A stretch of DNA of 34,820 nucleotides from Promethearchaeota archaeon (GTDB lineage Archaea; Asgardarchaeota; Lokiarchaeia; Sigyniarchaeales; SOKP01), in NCBI GenBank assembly GCA_020344955.1, contig CP070831.1, positions 155,056 through 189,875 of the forward strand, read 5' to 3'. Position numbers and translations under genes: made by a program. Below are positions 1-7,727 of the stretch, in pieces. The notes under the pieces are model-generated. The model saw only the letters and a list, made by a program, of their open reading frames with translations, searched no databases and was not told the DNA's origin. Position 1 is the first letter of the stretch. Every line of letters starts with the position of its first letter.

Positions 1-840
1 AAGTTTAGTTCTACTTTAGAAGGAGAAACCTTACTCATGCTATTTGAAAAACCTTCCTTGAGAACAAGGATCTCATTTGAAACTGGGATGCAACAATTAG
101 GTGGTCATGCGATATTTTATTCAATAAAAGATTCTCCCTTAGGTAAAAAAGAGAATATATCAGACACAGCAAAAGTTGCATCTCGATTTGTGAATCTCAT
201 TGCTGCCCGTGTTTTCAAACGACAAGATATTTGGGATCTTGCTAAATATGCTGATGTTCCAGTCATAAACATGCTCGATGATTTTGCTCATCCTTGCCAG
301 ATTCTTGGTGATTTTCAAACGATCAAAGAAAAGAAGAATACATTAGAAAAAATGAAACTCTCCTATTTTGGTGACGCATACAATAATGTTACTTATGATT
401 TAATGCGAATGTGTGCTATATTTGGTTGGAGAATGGATGTAGCATGCCCTAATGCCCCAGAATATTCACCTGAGCAAATTGTACTAGATGAGGCTTCAGA
501 AATATCTAAAAAAACTGGTGCTACTATAAGATTAGTTAATGATGCTATAGAAGCTGCTCAAGATTCTGATGTGGTGTATACTGATAGTTGGATGAGTTAT
601 GGAATACCTCAGGAACAAGAAGAAGAACGAAAAAAAGCTTTTATGCCTTTTCAAGTTACATCGTTAGTTATGAAAGCAGCAAAAACAGATGCTGTCTTTA
701 TGAATTGTCTACCTGCTATGAGAGGATATGAACAAACCGCAGAAGTCATCGATGGTCCTCAATCAATTGTTTTTGATGAGGCTGAAAATAGATTACATAT
801 TCAAAAAGCTATTATGCTCTTTTTAAGAGATAAATTTTAG
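1..840 (+). CDS. Ornithine carbamoyltransferase-like protein, 5' end cut by window edge
   Basis: Transfers a carbamoyl group between carbamoyl phosphate and an amine, most likely ornithine/citrulline. The reading frame is open to base 1 and the codons before the internal ATG at 37 fit the family (LEGETLLMLFEKPS), so the true start lies upstream and 279 residues are visible. Family marks are FEKPSLRTR (carbamoyl-phosphate loop), HPCQILGD in the middle, and the C-terminal FDEAENRLHIQKAI. Two amine-binding motifs are unusual: SYGIP stands where ornithine enzymes have SMG, and NCLP replaces HCLP. The substrate is therefore less certain than the family. A carbamate kinase and an ornithine aminotransferase further right favour catabolic citrulline cleavage. 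Putrescine or another carbamoyl acceptor remains possible. Confidence 0.85.
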   Translation, partial: KFSSTLEGETLLMLFEKPSLRTRISFETGMQQLGGHAIFYSIKDSPLGKKENISDTAKVASRFVNLIAARVFKRQDIWDLAKYADVPVINMLDDFAHPCQILGDFQTIKEKKNTLEKMKLSYFGDAYNNVTYDLMRMCAIFGWRMDVACPNAPEYSPEQIVLDEASEISKKTGATIRLVNDAIEAAQDSDVVYTDSWMSYGIPQEQEEERKKAFMPFQVTSLVMKAAKTDAVFMNCLPAMRGYEQTAEVIDGPQSIVFDEAENRLHIQKAIMLFLRDKF

Positions 841-951
841 ATCTTTGTCTAATTTATCAGATTTATATAGATATTGATAATAATATCTATTATAATTAAA
901 TGAGAAGATATAGGATTTAGAAATCTAGTTAATTTTTTTAGGAAATTCAAA

Positions 952-1128
952 ATGAACGAGCCTGCAATAGAGGAAGAAGATAAACCGGAAGATTTAATAT
1001 TCGCTGAACAACTAATAAAAGAAAATCTTCAATCCATTATGAAATATCTTTTACCTAAGGCTGACTTTTATAAAAAATTAGAAATTTCTTGCATCAATTT
1101 AATGCCCAATGGCATAAAAAAAGAATGA
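952..1128 (+). pseudogene. Eroded C-terminal fragment of a third TPR-TIR paralogue
   Basis: A 58-codon ORF (ATG at 952, stop TGA 1126-1128). Its second half reads LQSIMKYLLPKADFYKKL. This is plainly related to the extreme C-termini of the two downstream TIR proteins, IQAIMKYLMPEDEFYEKI and IQHIKKYLMPESKFYEKL. The remainder of the TIR domain, including the region of the catalytic Glu, is absent, and I see no other TIR remnant between 841 and 951. It ends 16 bases before the next TIR gene. I read it as the residue of a lost third copy from tandem duplication. A translated small protein cannot be excluded. Confidence 0.6.
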
Positions 1129-1144
1129 TATAAATAGGAAGGAT

Positions 1145-3505
1145 ATGTCGAGCACAAATAAAAACTTAAAAAAAGCAGAAGCTCTTATGAATGAAGGTAA
1201 AGATTTTGAAGCTATCCCTATCTTAAACAAACTCGGGGAGGGGGAACAATTGTCTTCATCTGATCAAATATTATTAAGCTCTCTTTTTATTAGACTAGGT
1301 AAGTGGGTAGAAGCTTATAATACTGCTGAACAAGCATATCAGAAGACTCAACATTCTACGGATTACTTACAATCAATAAATGCTGTTCTAAATATGGCAT
1401 CTGCTAAAGCAATGTGTGTTGATTTGGATAAAGCCTCTGATTTAGTAAAAATAAGTGAAGAATTATATAACAGACTTTCTCAACAATCATCAACAAAACT
1501 TGAACAAATAGAAGCTTATATTGCATATATTAAAGGAGTAATTCTCTTCTTTCAAGGTAATTCAAATGAAAGTATGAAATATATTGCTCAGAGTCTTGAA
1601 TTGCGTGAAAAGATAGGGAATAAATATGAGATTGCTGAATCCCTTAATGGACTTGCAACCATATATAATATATCAAAAAGTGATTTTGATCATTATTTAT
1701 TGTATATAAGACGATGTCATGAAATTGCTGAGGAAATTCATTATCAGAGATTAATTGCTTATTCAAATCATAATCTTGGTGTAGCATACTATATAAAGGG
1801 GGATTTTGAAAAATCTTTATCATATTATGGACTAGCTCTGAAATATTTCGAAAAAACAAATGATTTACTTTTTCATACTGGGACTCTGAGTAATATTGCA
1901 TTGGTTTACCGAGAGAAAGGAGAATTAGACAAATCAATAGAATTAATGGAAAAATATTTAGTAATACAGGAAAGTATTGGGAATAATTGGATGGTTGCTA
2001 TTAATTATGCAAATTTAATACAATTATACATTAATAAGGCTGAAATTAAACCTGCTCAAGAGTATTTAGAAAGATTTAAAAAATTAAAAAATGCAGTGGG
2101 AACTCCACAAATTAATAATCATTATCGTTTTAGTGAAGCTCTCATTTTAAAAACTAGCCTAAGAACTCAAAATCGAGCGAAAGCAGAAAAACTGCTGAGG
2201 TTATTAATTCGTGAAGAGAATGCGGGTGCTGAAACAAAAATAGAAGCATTAATTCATTTATGTGATCTATTACTCGATGAGCTTAAAATAACAAGTGAGA
2301 TGGATATAATAGAAGAAATAAAACCATTAATTAATGAATTATTATATTTAACTGAGAAATCGCGCAATTATAAATTTTTTGCAGAAACATATGTTTTACA
2401 AGCTAAATTGGCTTTAATAATACTAGACTTGAAAGAAGCTCGTTACTTATTCTCCAAAGCGCAAGATATTGCAGAAAAATATGGTTATGAACTATTAGGA
2501 CAGAAAATTTCAAGCGAACATGATGATTTACTCAAAAAATTGGACTTATGGGAGAATTTAAAAGAATCTAATGCCCCAATCGAAGATCGATTGGAATTAG
2601 TTAGTTTAAGTGATCAAACATTGCGTATGATTAGAAAAACTACAGGAAAAACTCCTAGCTTGAAAGTTGAAAAACCTGTTTTGCTTGTTATATTAACTAG
2701 TAAGGGTTCTATCTTATTATTTAATCCATTTTCTTCAGAGATGACGATAAATGAAAATAACATTAGTGAATTTTTATCTTCTTTCACAACATTGAGTGAT
2801 AAAGCTTTTTCTGAAAAATTTGATCGTATAAAATTCGGTGATAATACCATTCTCATTAGATTGATTGACCATTTTACTATATGTTATATGTTTCAAGGCC
2901 AGACTTATAGTGCTCGACAGAAATTAATTCACTTTTCTGATTCTATAAAAAAAAATATGAAAATTAAGGAAATATTAGAAAATGCTGAAAATAAAGGTAT
3001 AATTGTAAAAATAAGTGAAACCCCTTCTCTTGAGGAATTAATAATCGAGGGTTTTATGTCTGATCCAAAAGATTTTCAAGTCCCATTTAAAGCATACGTG
3101 GGAGATGAGCCTTATACATTCGTCAGCTATGCTCATACTAACAAACTTCAAGTTTATCCAATATTAGACACTATTAACAATATGGGAATTAATATCTGGT
3201 ATGATGAAGGAATTCCAGTTAGTGAAAATTGGAAAAGATCGATTGTAGAAAATCTAGAACGATGTAGTGCATTTCTCGTATTTATTTCACCCCAAATAAT
3301 TGATTCTGAATATGTAAGAAAAGAAATTAGTTTTGCACTTAAGAAGAAGAAGCCATTTATAGGTGTTTATTTAAAAGAGATGGAATTACCCAGTGAATTA
3401 GAATTTGAAATCGCTGACATTCAGGCTATAATGAAATATCTCATGCCTGAAGATGAGTTTTATGAAAAAATAAATCAAGTACTTTCTGATACTTTATCTT
3501 CTTAA
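1145..3505 (+). CDS. TPR / longin-roadblock-like / TIR domain protein (paralogue 1)
   Basis: A 786-residue cytoplasmic protein. Residues 1-470 are helical tetratricopeptide-type repeats (for example FEKSLSYYGLALKYFEK and LDKSIELMEKYL units). Residues about 510-610 form an alpha/beta unit (LLVILTSKGSILLF, later ICYMFQGQTYSARQKLIHF) that resembles longin/roadblock-like domains of Asgard proteins. Residues 655-786 are a TIR domain: FVSYAH, then IWYDEGIPVSENW, then YVRKEISFAL. Glu727 in KEI aligns with the catalytic Glu region of NAD-cleaving TIRs such as SARM1. By family this suggests a sensor-scaffold joined to an NAD+-consuming or nucleotide-signal-making effector. An AGGAAGG site sits just before the ATG. 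The protein shares its full architecture with the gene at 4256. The TIR call is firm; the middle-domain call is inferred from pattern. Confidence 0.85.
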   Translation: MSSTNKNLKKAEALMNEGKDFEAIPILNKLGEGEQLSSSDQILLSSLFIRLGKWVEAYNTAEQAYQKTQHSTDYLQSINAVLNMASAKAMCVDLDKASDLVKISEELYNRLSQQSSTKLEQIEAYIAYIKGVILFFQGNSNESMKYIAQSLELREKIGNKYEIAESLNGLATIYNISKSDFDHYLLYIRRCHEIAEEIHYQRLIAYSNHNLGVAYYIKGDFEKSLSYYGLALKYFEKTNDLLFHTGTLSNIALVYREKGELDKSIELMEKYLVIQESIGNNWMVAINYANLIQLYINKAEIKPAQEYLERFKKLKNAVGTPQINNHYRFSEALILKTSLRTQNRAKAEKLLRLLIREENAGAETKIEALIHLCDLLLDELKITSEMDIIEEIKPLINELLYLTEKSRNYKFFAETYVLQAKLALIILDLKEARYLFSKAQDIAEKYGYELLGQKISSEHDDLLKKLDLWENLKESNAPIEDRLELVSLSDQTLRMIRKTTGKTPSLKVEKPVLLVILTSKGSILLFNPFSSEMTINENNISEFLSSFTTLSDKAFSEKFDRIKFGDNTILIRLIDHFTICYMFQGQTYSARQKLIHFSDSIKKNMKIKEILENAENKGIIVKISETPSLEELIIEGFMSDPKDFQVPFKAYVGDEPYTFVSYAHTNKLQVYPILDTINNMGINIWYDEGIPVSENWKRSIVENLERCSAFLVFISPQIIDSEYVRKEISFALKKKKPFIGVYLKEMELPSELEFEIADIQAIMKYLMPEDEFYEKINQVLSDTLSS

Positions 3506-3537
3506 AAAACTGATATTATTAATAAAAAGTTAAAAAT

Positions 3538-3577
3538 GATGAAATGTAGTAATTAAATTAATTCAATTAATTTCATC
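3538..3577 (+). promoter_or_regulatory. Imperfect hairpin upstream of the DUF4231 gene
   Basis: GATGAAAT at 3538-3545 is the exact inverse of ATTTCATC at 3570-3577. Inside, TAATT and AATTA can extend the stem after a four-base bulge. It lies between the first TIR gene and the DUF4231 start at 3601. It could be an operator or a transcript-end structure. The surroundings are very AT-rich, so chance is a real possibility. Confidence 0.35.
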
Positions 3578-3600
3578 AATAAAAATTAAAATGACTTAAT

Positions 3601-4053
3601 ATGGATGAATCCGAATTTGAGAAATATCTAAAGGAGAGATATAAAAATCAAATAAGTTGGTATGAAAAGAGATCTAAAAGTTGTAAAAATTGGTTTAGGT
3701 ATCTTGAGATAGTATTAATCATTTGCTCTGCAATGACCCCGATATTAATAGTTATTGATTACATATCTGAAGCATTTACAACTTTGCGATGGATTTCTAT
3801 ACTTACTTCCGTTCTAACTGTAGTTCTAGCTTCGTTGATCCGAACATTTAAGTTCCAGGAGCATTGGATAAATTACAGGACTACCGTTGAATTACTAAAA
3901 AAAGAACAATATTATTTTAAAGCAAATGCTAATGAATATGGAACAGTTCAAGATAAGAAAGCATTATTCGTTAAACGGGTTGAAAATTTGATCTCCCAAG
4001 CACATACTAAATGGATTGATGAATATAAATTACACTTAGAGGCAGAAGAATAA
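3601..4053 (+). CDS. DUF4231 / SLATT-type two-helix membrane protein
   Basis: A 150-residue protein with the DUF4231 layout: an N-terminal amphipathic stretch (YLKERYKNQISWYEKRSK), two membrane helices at about residues 34-54 and 62-80, then a conserved cytoplasmic part (EHWINYRTTVELLKKEQYYF, residues 87-106) and a C-terminal helix with AHTKWIDEY. DUF4231 belongs to the SLATT group of two-TM proteins. These are predicted to form membrane pores and are often coupled to nucleotide-signalling or NAD-processing partners in prokaryotic conflict systems. Here it lies between two TPR-TIR paralogues on the same strand, 95 bases after the first and about 200 before the second. I infer that it is the membrane effector, with TIR activity providing the trigger. 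No SD motif is visible; the ATG gives the family's normal length. Confidence 0.75.
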   Translation: MDESEFEKYLKERYKNQISWYEKRSKSCKNWFRYLEIVLIICSAMTPILIVIDYISEAFTTLRWISILTSVLTVVLASLIRTFKFQEHWINYRTTVELLKKEQYYFKANANEYGTVQDKKALFVKRVENLISQAHTKWIDEYKLHLEAEE

Positions 4054-4255
4054 AGGAACATTATAAATTACTCGTAAAAATTGAGTAAATCCTCTAAATT
4101 TTAAAATTTCTTTTTGAAATCCTATTTTTCCCCTTTAAATAATGATTTTCCAGTTATACCAAACCAGATATAAATTAGGGATAATCTTTATATTAATAGG
4201 AAACAATTAAAAATAGTATAAATCTATTAAACAATAGAAATCGAGTATTTATCTG

Positions 4256-6640
4256 ATGCCAAACTCAGAATCAATGGGATTAATTCAAATAGAGAAACTA
4301 ATTGATAAAGGAGAGCATGAAGAAGCTTTATTGTTAATTAAAGATTTCGAGGAGAAGGGAGAAGAATCTCTTGAAGATATTGTATCTTTCCATCTACTCA
4401 AGTGCAAACTTTTTTTTCAACAGGGTTTATTTAAAAAAGTTGTGAAGTTTGGCCAGGAAACTTACAAAGAGAGTTTAGGTTTAGGAAAAAGTCTTCTTTC
4501 TATTGATGCCTTGATAAGAATAGCTGCTGCTTTAAGTGAACTTCATGAACATGAGAATGAATTTAATACCATTAAACAGGGAGAAGCTCTTTTGAAAACA
4601 TTAAAACGAGATTTACACAAAAACTACGAGAAAAGCGAAGCTTCAATACATTATGCCAAAGCCCAGTATTATGAAAAAATCCGTAATATAGATTTGGCAC
4701 TAGAGCACTCTGAGCGCAGTTTAGTTTTGCGAGAAAAATTTGGTGCGAAACAGGAAGTTGTTAGTTCTCTTTTACAATTTGGTTGGATAATTGGTGTTCA
4801 TAAAGCCGAATTAGACAGTGGTTTAGAATTTATAAAACAGAGTATTACTATCGCCAGGGAAAACAATATAAAATTCTATCTAGGTAAGGGACTTGACTTT
4901 ATCGGTTGTTTATATGGTTTTAAAGGGGAAATAGATCTTGCTATTTCAAATTTTGAACAAAGTATAAAGATTTTCAAAGAGTTAAACAATAAAAGCCGTA
5001 TGGCTGGTGTTCTTAATAATGTAGGTGAAAATTATAGAAAGAGAGGTGAACTAGATCGTGCATTAGATTGCTTAAAACAAAGCTTAACACTATATGATGA
5101 AGTAGGAGACTTGAAACGTTATGCAGGAATATATGATTTCTTAATTCAAGTTTTAATTGAAAAGGGTGATTTTGAACATGCACATCAAAGACTTAAAAAA
5201 TTAGAGGAACTAAAGAATCTAATAGAAGATAAAGGTATTGATTATAGTTATCTCTTAAACAAAGCTATGCTATTAAAAACAAGTCTTCGAGCCCATAATC
5301 GAGTTAAAGCTGAAGAAATATTAAAATTACTCCTTGAGGATTATGAAATTGATAAATATTCAACGAATAAAGTTTTATTTAACTTATGTGAACTGCTTCT
5401 AATTGAATTACAAATAACCAAAGATTTAGAAGTTTTAGAAGAGTTGGAATCCTATATTGCTCAACTGATTGAAAGTGCTGAAAAATCAAATTCATTTTGG
5501 ATATTAGGAGAAACTTATCTATTGCAAGCGAAATTAGCTTTGATATCTTTGGATTTGAAAAAGGCGAGACAATTATTAACACAAGGTCAACAGATTGCTG
5601 AAAAAAATGGACTCAAATTACTAGCTATGAAAATTTCGAACGAACATGATATCGTAATTAGACAATTAAATATATGGGAAAATTTGAAGAATTCAGATAG
5701 TTCTTTAGAAGAACGTATAGAACTCGCCAGATTAGACGAAGAAATAAATTTAATAGCCAAAAAAAAAATAACCACACAAGATGAATTTGAAATTGAGCAA
5801 TCAATTTTACTTGCTATCGTTTCTAAGAAAGGGAATATATTATTTTCTAATCCTTTCACTGCAGATATGACATTCGATGTTAATCGCATTGCAGAACTTC
5901 TTTCCTCTTTTAATATCTTAAGCGATGAAATTTTTTCAGAAGCTCTCGATCGTGTAAAATTTCTAGATTTTACATTGCTTATGAAAGAAGTAAAAACGTT
6001 AATTATCTGTTATATGTTTAAGGGGCGAACATATGGTGCACTTCAGAAATTATCTCATTTCTGTGAAACACTAAAAAATAATGTTGAAATATTAGAAACT
6101 CTTAATTCTGGAGTTAAAAAGACACAAGTTATGACATTGAACGATATTCCTAAAATTGAGGAGTTAATTTCCGAGAGTTTTCTTTCTGATCCTCAAAAAT
6201 TTCAAGTCCCATTTAAAGCCTATGAAGGAGAAGAACCATACTTATTCGTAAGTTATGCTCATGTAGATAAACTTCATGTCTATCCAATAATAGATTATCT
6301 AAATAAGGCAAACATAAAAATTTGGTATGATGAAGGAATTCCTATAAGTGAAAATTGGAGAAAAATTATCGTAGAAAATATTGAAAAATGTAATGCTTTT
6401 CTTGTTTTTATCACACCACATATATTAGATTCCGATTATGTTCAAAAAGAAATTAATTTTGCGTTAATTCGACATAAAGCATTCTTTGCTGTTTACTTAA
6501 AAGAAACAAAATTACCAAGTGAATTGGAATTTGAAATCAGCAGCATTCAACACATAAAAAAGTATCTTATGCCAGAATCTAAATTCTATGAGAAGTTAAC
6601 AACAAAATTATCTTTCTTATTAATTTCGAAATGTGAATGA
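4256..6640 (+). CDS. TPR / longin-roadblock-like / TIR domain protein (paralogue 2)
   Basis: 794 residues with the same three-part layout as the protein starting at 1145. Helical TPR repeats fill residues 1-475 (LDRALDCLKQSLTLYDE is a clear unit). A longin/roadblock-like unit follows at about 514-615 (ILLAIVSKKGNILFSNPF, ICYMFKGRTYGALQKLSHF), then the linker FLSDPQKFQVPFKAYEG and a TIR domain from about 660 to the end. TIR marks are FVSYAH, IWYDEGIPISENW and YVQKEINFAL with Glu732 at the presumed catalytic position. The TIR half and linker are the best conserved between the paralogues, while the TPR halves differ more, which suits different recognition partners sharing one output. A TATA-like box (TATAAATC near 4217-4224) lies about 35 bases before the ATG, so it may have its own promoter. 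Confidence 0.85.
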   Translation: MPNSESMGLIQIEKLIDKGEHEEALLLIKDFEEKGEESLEDIVSFHLLKCKLFFQQGLFKKVVKFGQETYKESLGLGKSLLSIDALIRIAAALSELHEHENEFNTIKQGEALLKTLKRDLHKNYEKSEASIHYAKAQYYEKIRNIDLALEHSERSLVLREKFGAKQEVVSSLLQFGWIIGVHKAELDSGLEFIKQSITIARENNIKFYLGKGLDFIGCLYGFKGEIDLAISNFEQSIKIFKELNNKSRMAGVLNNVGENYRKRGELDRALDCLKQSLTLYDEVGDLKRYAGIYDFLIQVLIEKGDFEHAHQRLKKLEELKNLIEDKGIDYSYLLNKAMLLKTSLRAHNRVKAEEILKLLLEDYEIDKYSTNKVLFNLCELLLIELQITKDLEVLEELESYIAQLIESAEKSNSFWILGETYLLQAKLALISLDLKKARQLLTQGQQIAEKNGLKLLAMKISNEHDIVIRQLNIWENLKNSDSSLEERIELARLDEEINLIAKKKITTQDEFEIEQSILLAIVSKKGNILFSNPFTADMTFDVNRIAELLSSFNILSDEIFSEALDRVKFLDFTLLMKEVKTLIICYMFKGRTYGALQKLSHFCETLKNNVEILETLNSGVKKTQVMTLNDIPKIEELISESFLSDPQKFQVPFKAYEGEEPYLFVSYAHVDKLHVYPIIDYLNKANIKIWYDEGIPISENWRKIIVENIEKCNAFLVFITPHILDSDYVQKEINFALIRHKAFFAVYLKETKLPSELEFEISSIQHIKKYLMPESKFYEKLTTKLSFLLISKCE

Positions 6641-6644
6641 ATTT

Positions 6645-6680
6645 GAGAAATCACATTAAATTTATCAAATTTAAATTCTC
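6645..6680 (+). terminator. Weak AT-rich inverted repeat after the second TIR gene
   Basis: GAGAA at 6645-6649 pairs with TTCTC at 6676-6680. Inside, AAATTT pairs with a second AAATTT across a three-base loop. It starts only five bases after the TIR stop codon. The stem is discontinuous and has no strong T tail, so a role in ending transcription is a guess. Confidence 0.25.
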
Positions 6681-6806
6681 TATAACTTGGCTCTTTTAAA
6701 ACTATATAAGTAAGAAATTAACTGACTATATTCATTTTTCTTAGAAAAATTTTAAATAAAAAGTAAAATAATCTTATTTTTCTATTGAAAGTGTGATTAT
6801 TATTAT

Positions 6807-7724
6807 ATGAAAACGATAATTGTTGCTCTTGGCGGAAATGCCCTAATCAAGCCAGGCGATGAAGGTACTATTGAGGAAATGATGGAAAATTTAAAAGCTC
6901 CAATTAAGCAAATTGCAGAGCTTTCTAAGAACTATAATCTCGTAATCTCGCATGGAAATGGGCCACAAGTTGGACTATTGTTGCTTCAACAAGAAGCAAC
7001 CGAGTTTGTAAGAAAAAGGCCACTGCAAATTTTAGTAGCAGAGACTCAAGGTCAGATTGGTTTTATGATCGAAAGTACTTTAGATGAAGAGCTTATGAAA
7101 ATAGGTTTAGATGAAGAAAAACTTTTCTTAACAATTCTTACTTATGTGAAAGTTGATGCTAACGACCCAGCATTTAAAAATCCCACAAAACCAATCGGTC
7201 CGGCTTATCCTGTTCGTACTCAACCTGGACAAGTGAAAACAGCCAAAGGCTGGAGACGAGTCGTACCATCACCTAAGCCGATAAAAATATATCAGTGGCG
7301 AGAAATAAAAAAATTGATGGAACTTGGAAGCTGGATAGTTATAGCTTGTGGAGGAGGCGGTATCCCTGTTATAAAAGAAGAAAAGAAGTTATATGGGGTA
7401 GAAGCTGTTATAGATAAAGATCTTGCGAGTTCAAAATTAGCTGAGCAAATAGGAGCAGATATACTTCTTATTGCTACAGATGTTGAAAAAGTTGCTCTTA
7501 ATTATGGAACTCCTGAACAGGAGGATTTGGAAAAACTCTCTGTATCTGAAGCAAAGCAGTATTTGGAAGAAGGTCAATTTCCTGTTGGAAGTATGGGCCC
7601 CAAAATCCAAGCTATTATTAATTTTTTGGAAGCGGGAGGAGAGAAAGCAATAATAACCTCAATAGAAAAAATAAAAGAATCTTTAGAAGGAAAAGCTGGA
7701 ACTTATATTTATATGGATAACTAA
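6807..7724 (+). CDS. arcC: Carbamate kinase
   Basis: Makes ATP from carbamoyl phosphate and ADP, releasing carbamate, which decays to ammonia and CO2; cytoplasmic. The 305-residue length is normal for the family. It opens with IIVALGGNALIKPGDEG, has SHGNGPQVG near residue 50, the central ACGGGGIPV glycine loop, the DKDLASSKLA segment and the terminal GSMGPKIQA motif, all typical of carbamate kinases in the amino-acid-kinase fold. It is separated from the carbamoyltransferase at 1-840 by the TIR island, and it converges with the ornithine aminotransferase gene three bases away. Together these indicate energy-yielding citrulline/arginine breakdown. No arginine deiminase is in the window. Confidence 0.93.
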   Translation: MKTIIVALGGNALIKPGDEGTIEEMMENLKAPIKQIAELSKNYNLVISHGNGPQVGLLLLQQEATEFVRKRPLQILVAETQGQIGFMIESTLDEELMKIGLDEEKLFLTILTYVKVDANDPAFKNPTKPIGPAYPVRTQPGQVKTAKGWRRVVPSPKPIKIYQWREIKKLMELGSWIVIACGGGGIPVIKEEKKLYGVEAVIDKDLASSKLAEQIGADILLIATDVEKVALNYGTPEQEDLEKLSVSEAKQYLEEGQFPVGSMGPKIQAIINFLEAGGEKAIITSIEKIKESLEGKAGTYIYMDN

Positions 7725-7727
7725 TTC

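Noticed and set aside
1145-6640. Naming the TIR island a Thoeris system
   Set aside because: There is no ThsA-type SIR2-SLOG or macro-domain effector, and the TIR proteins carry large TPR arms unlike ThsB. Only a general TIR plus membrane-effector analogy is justified.
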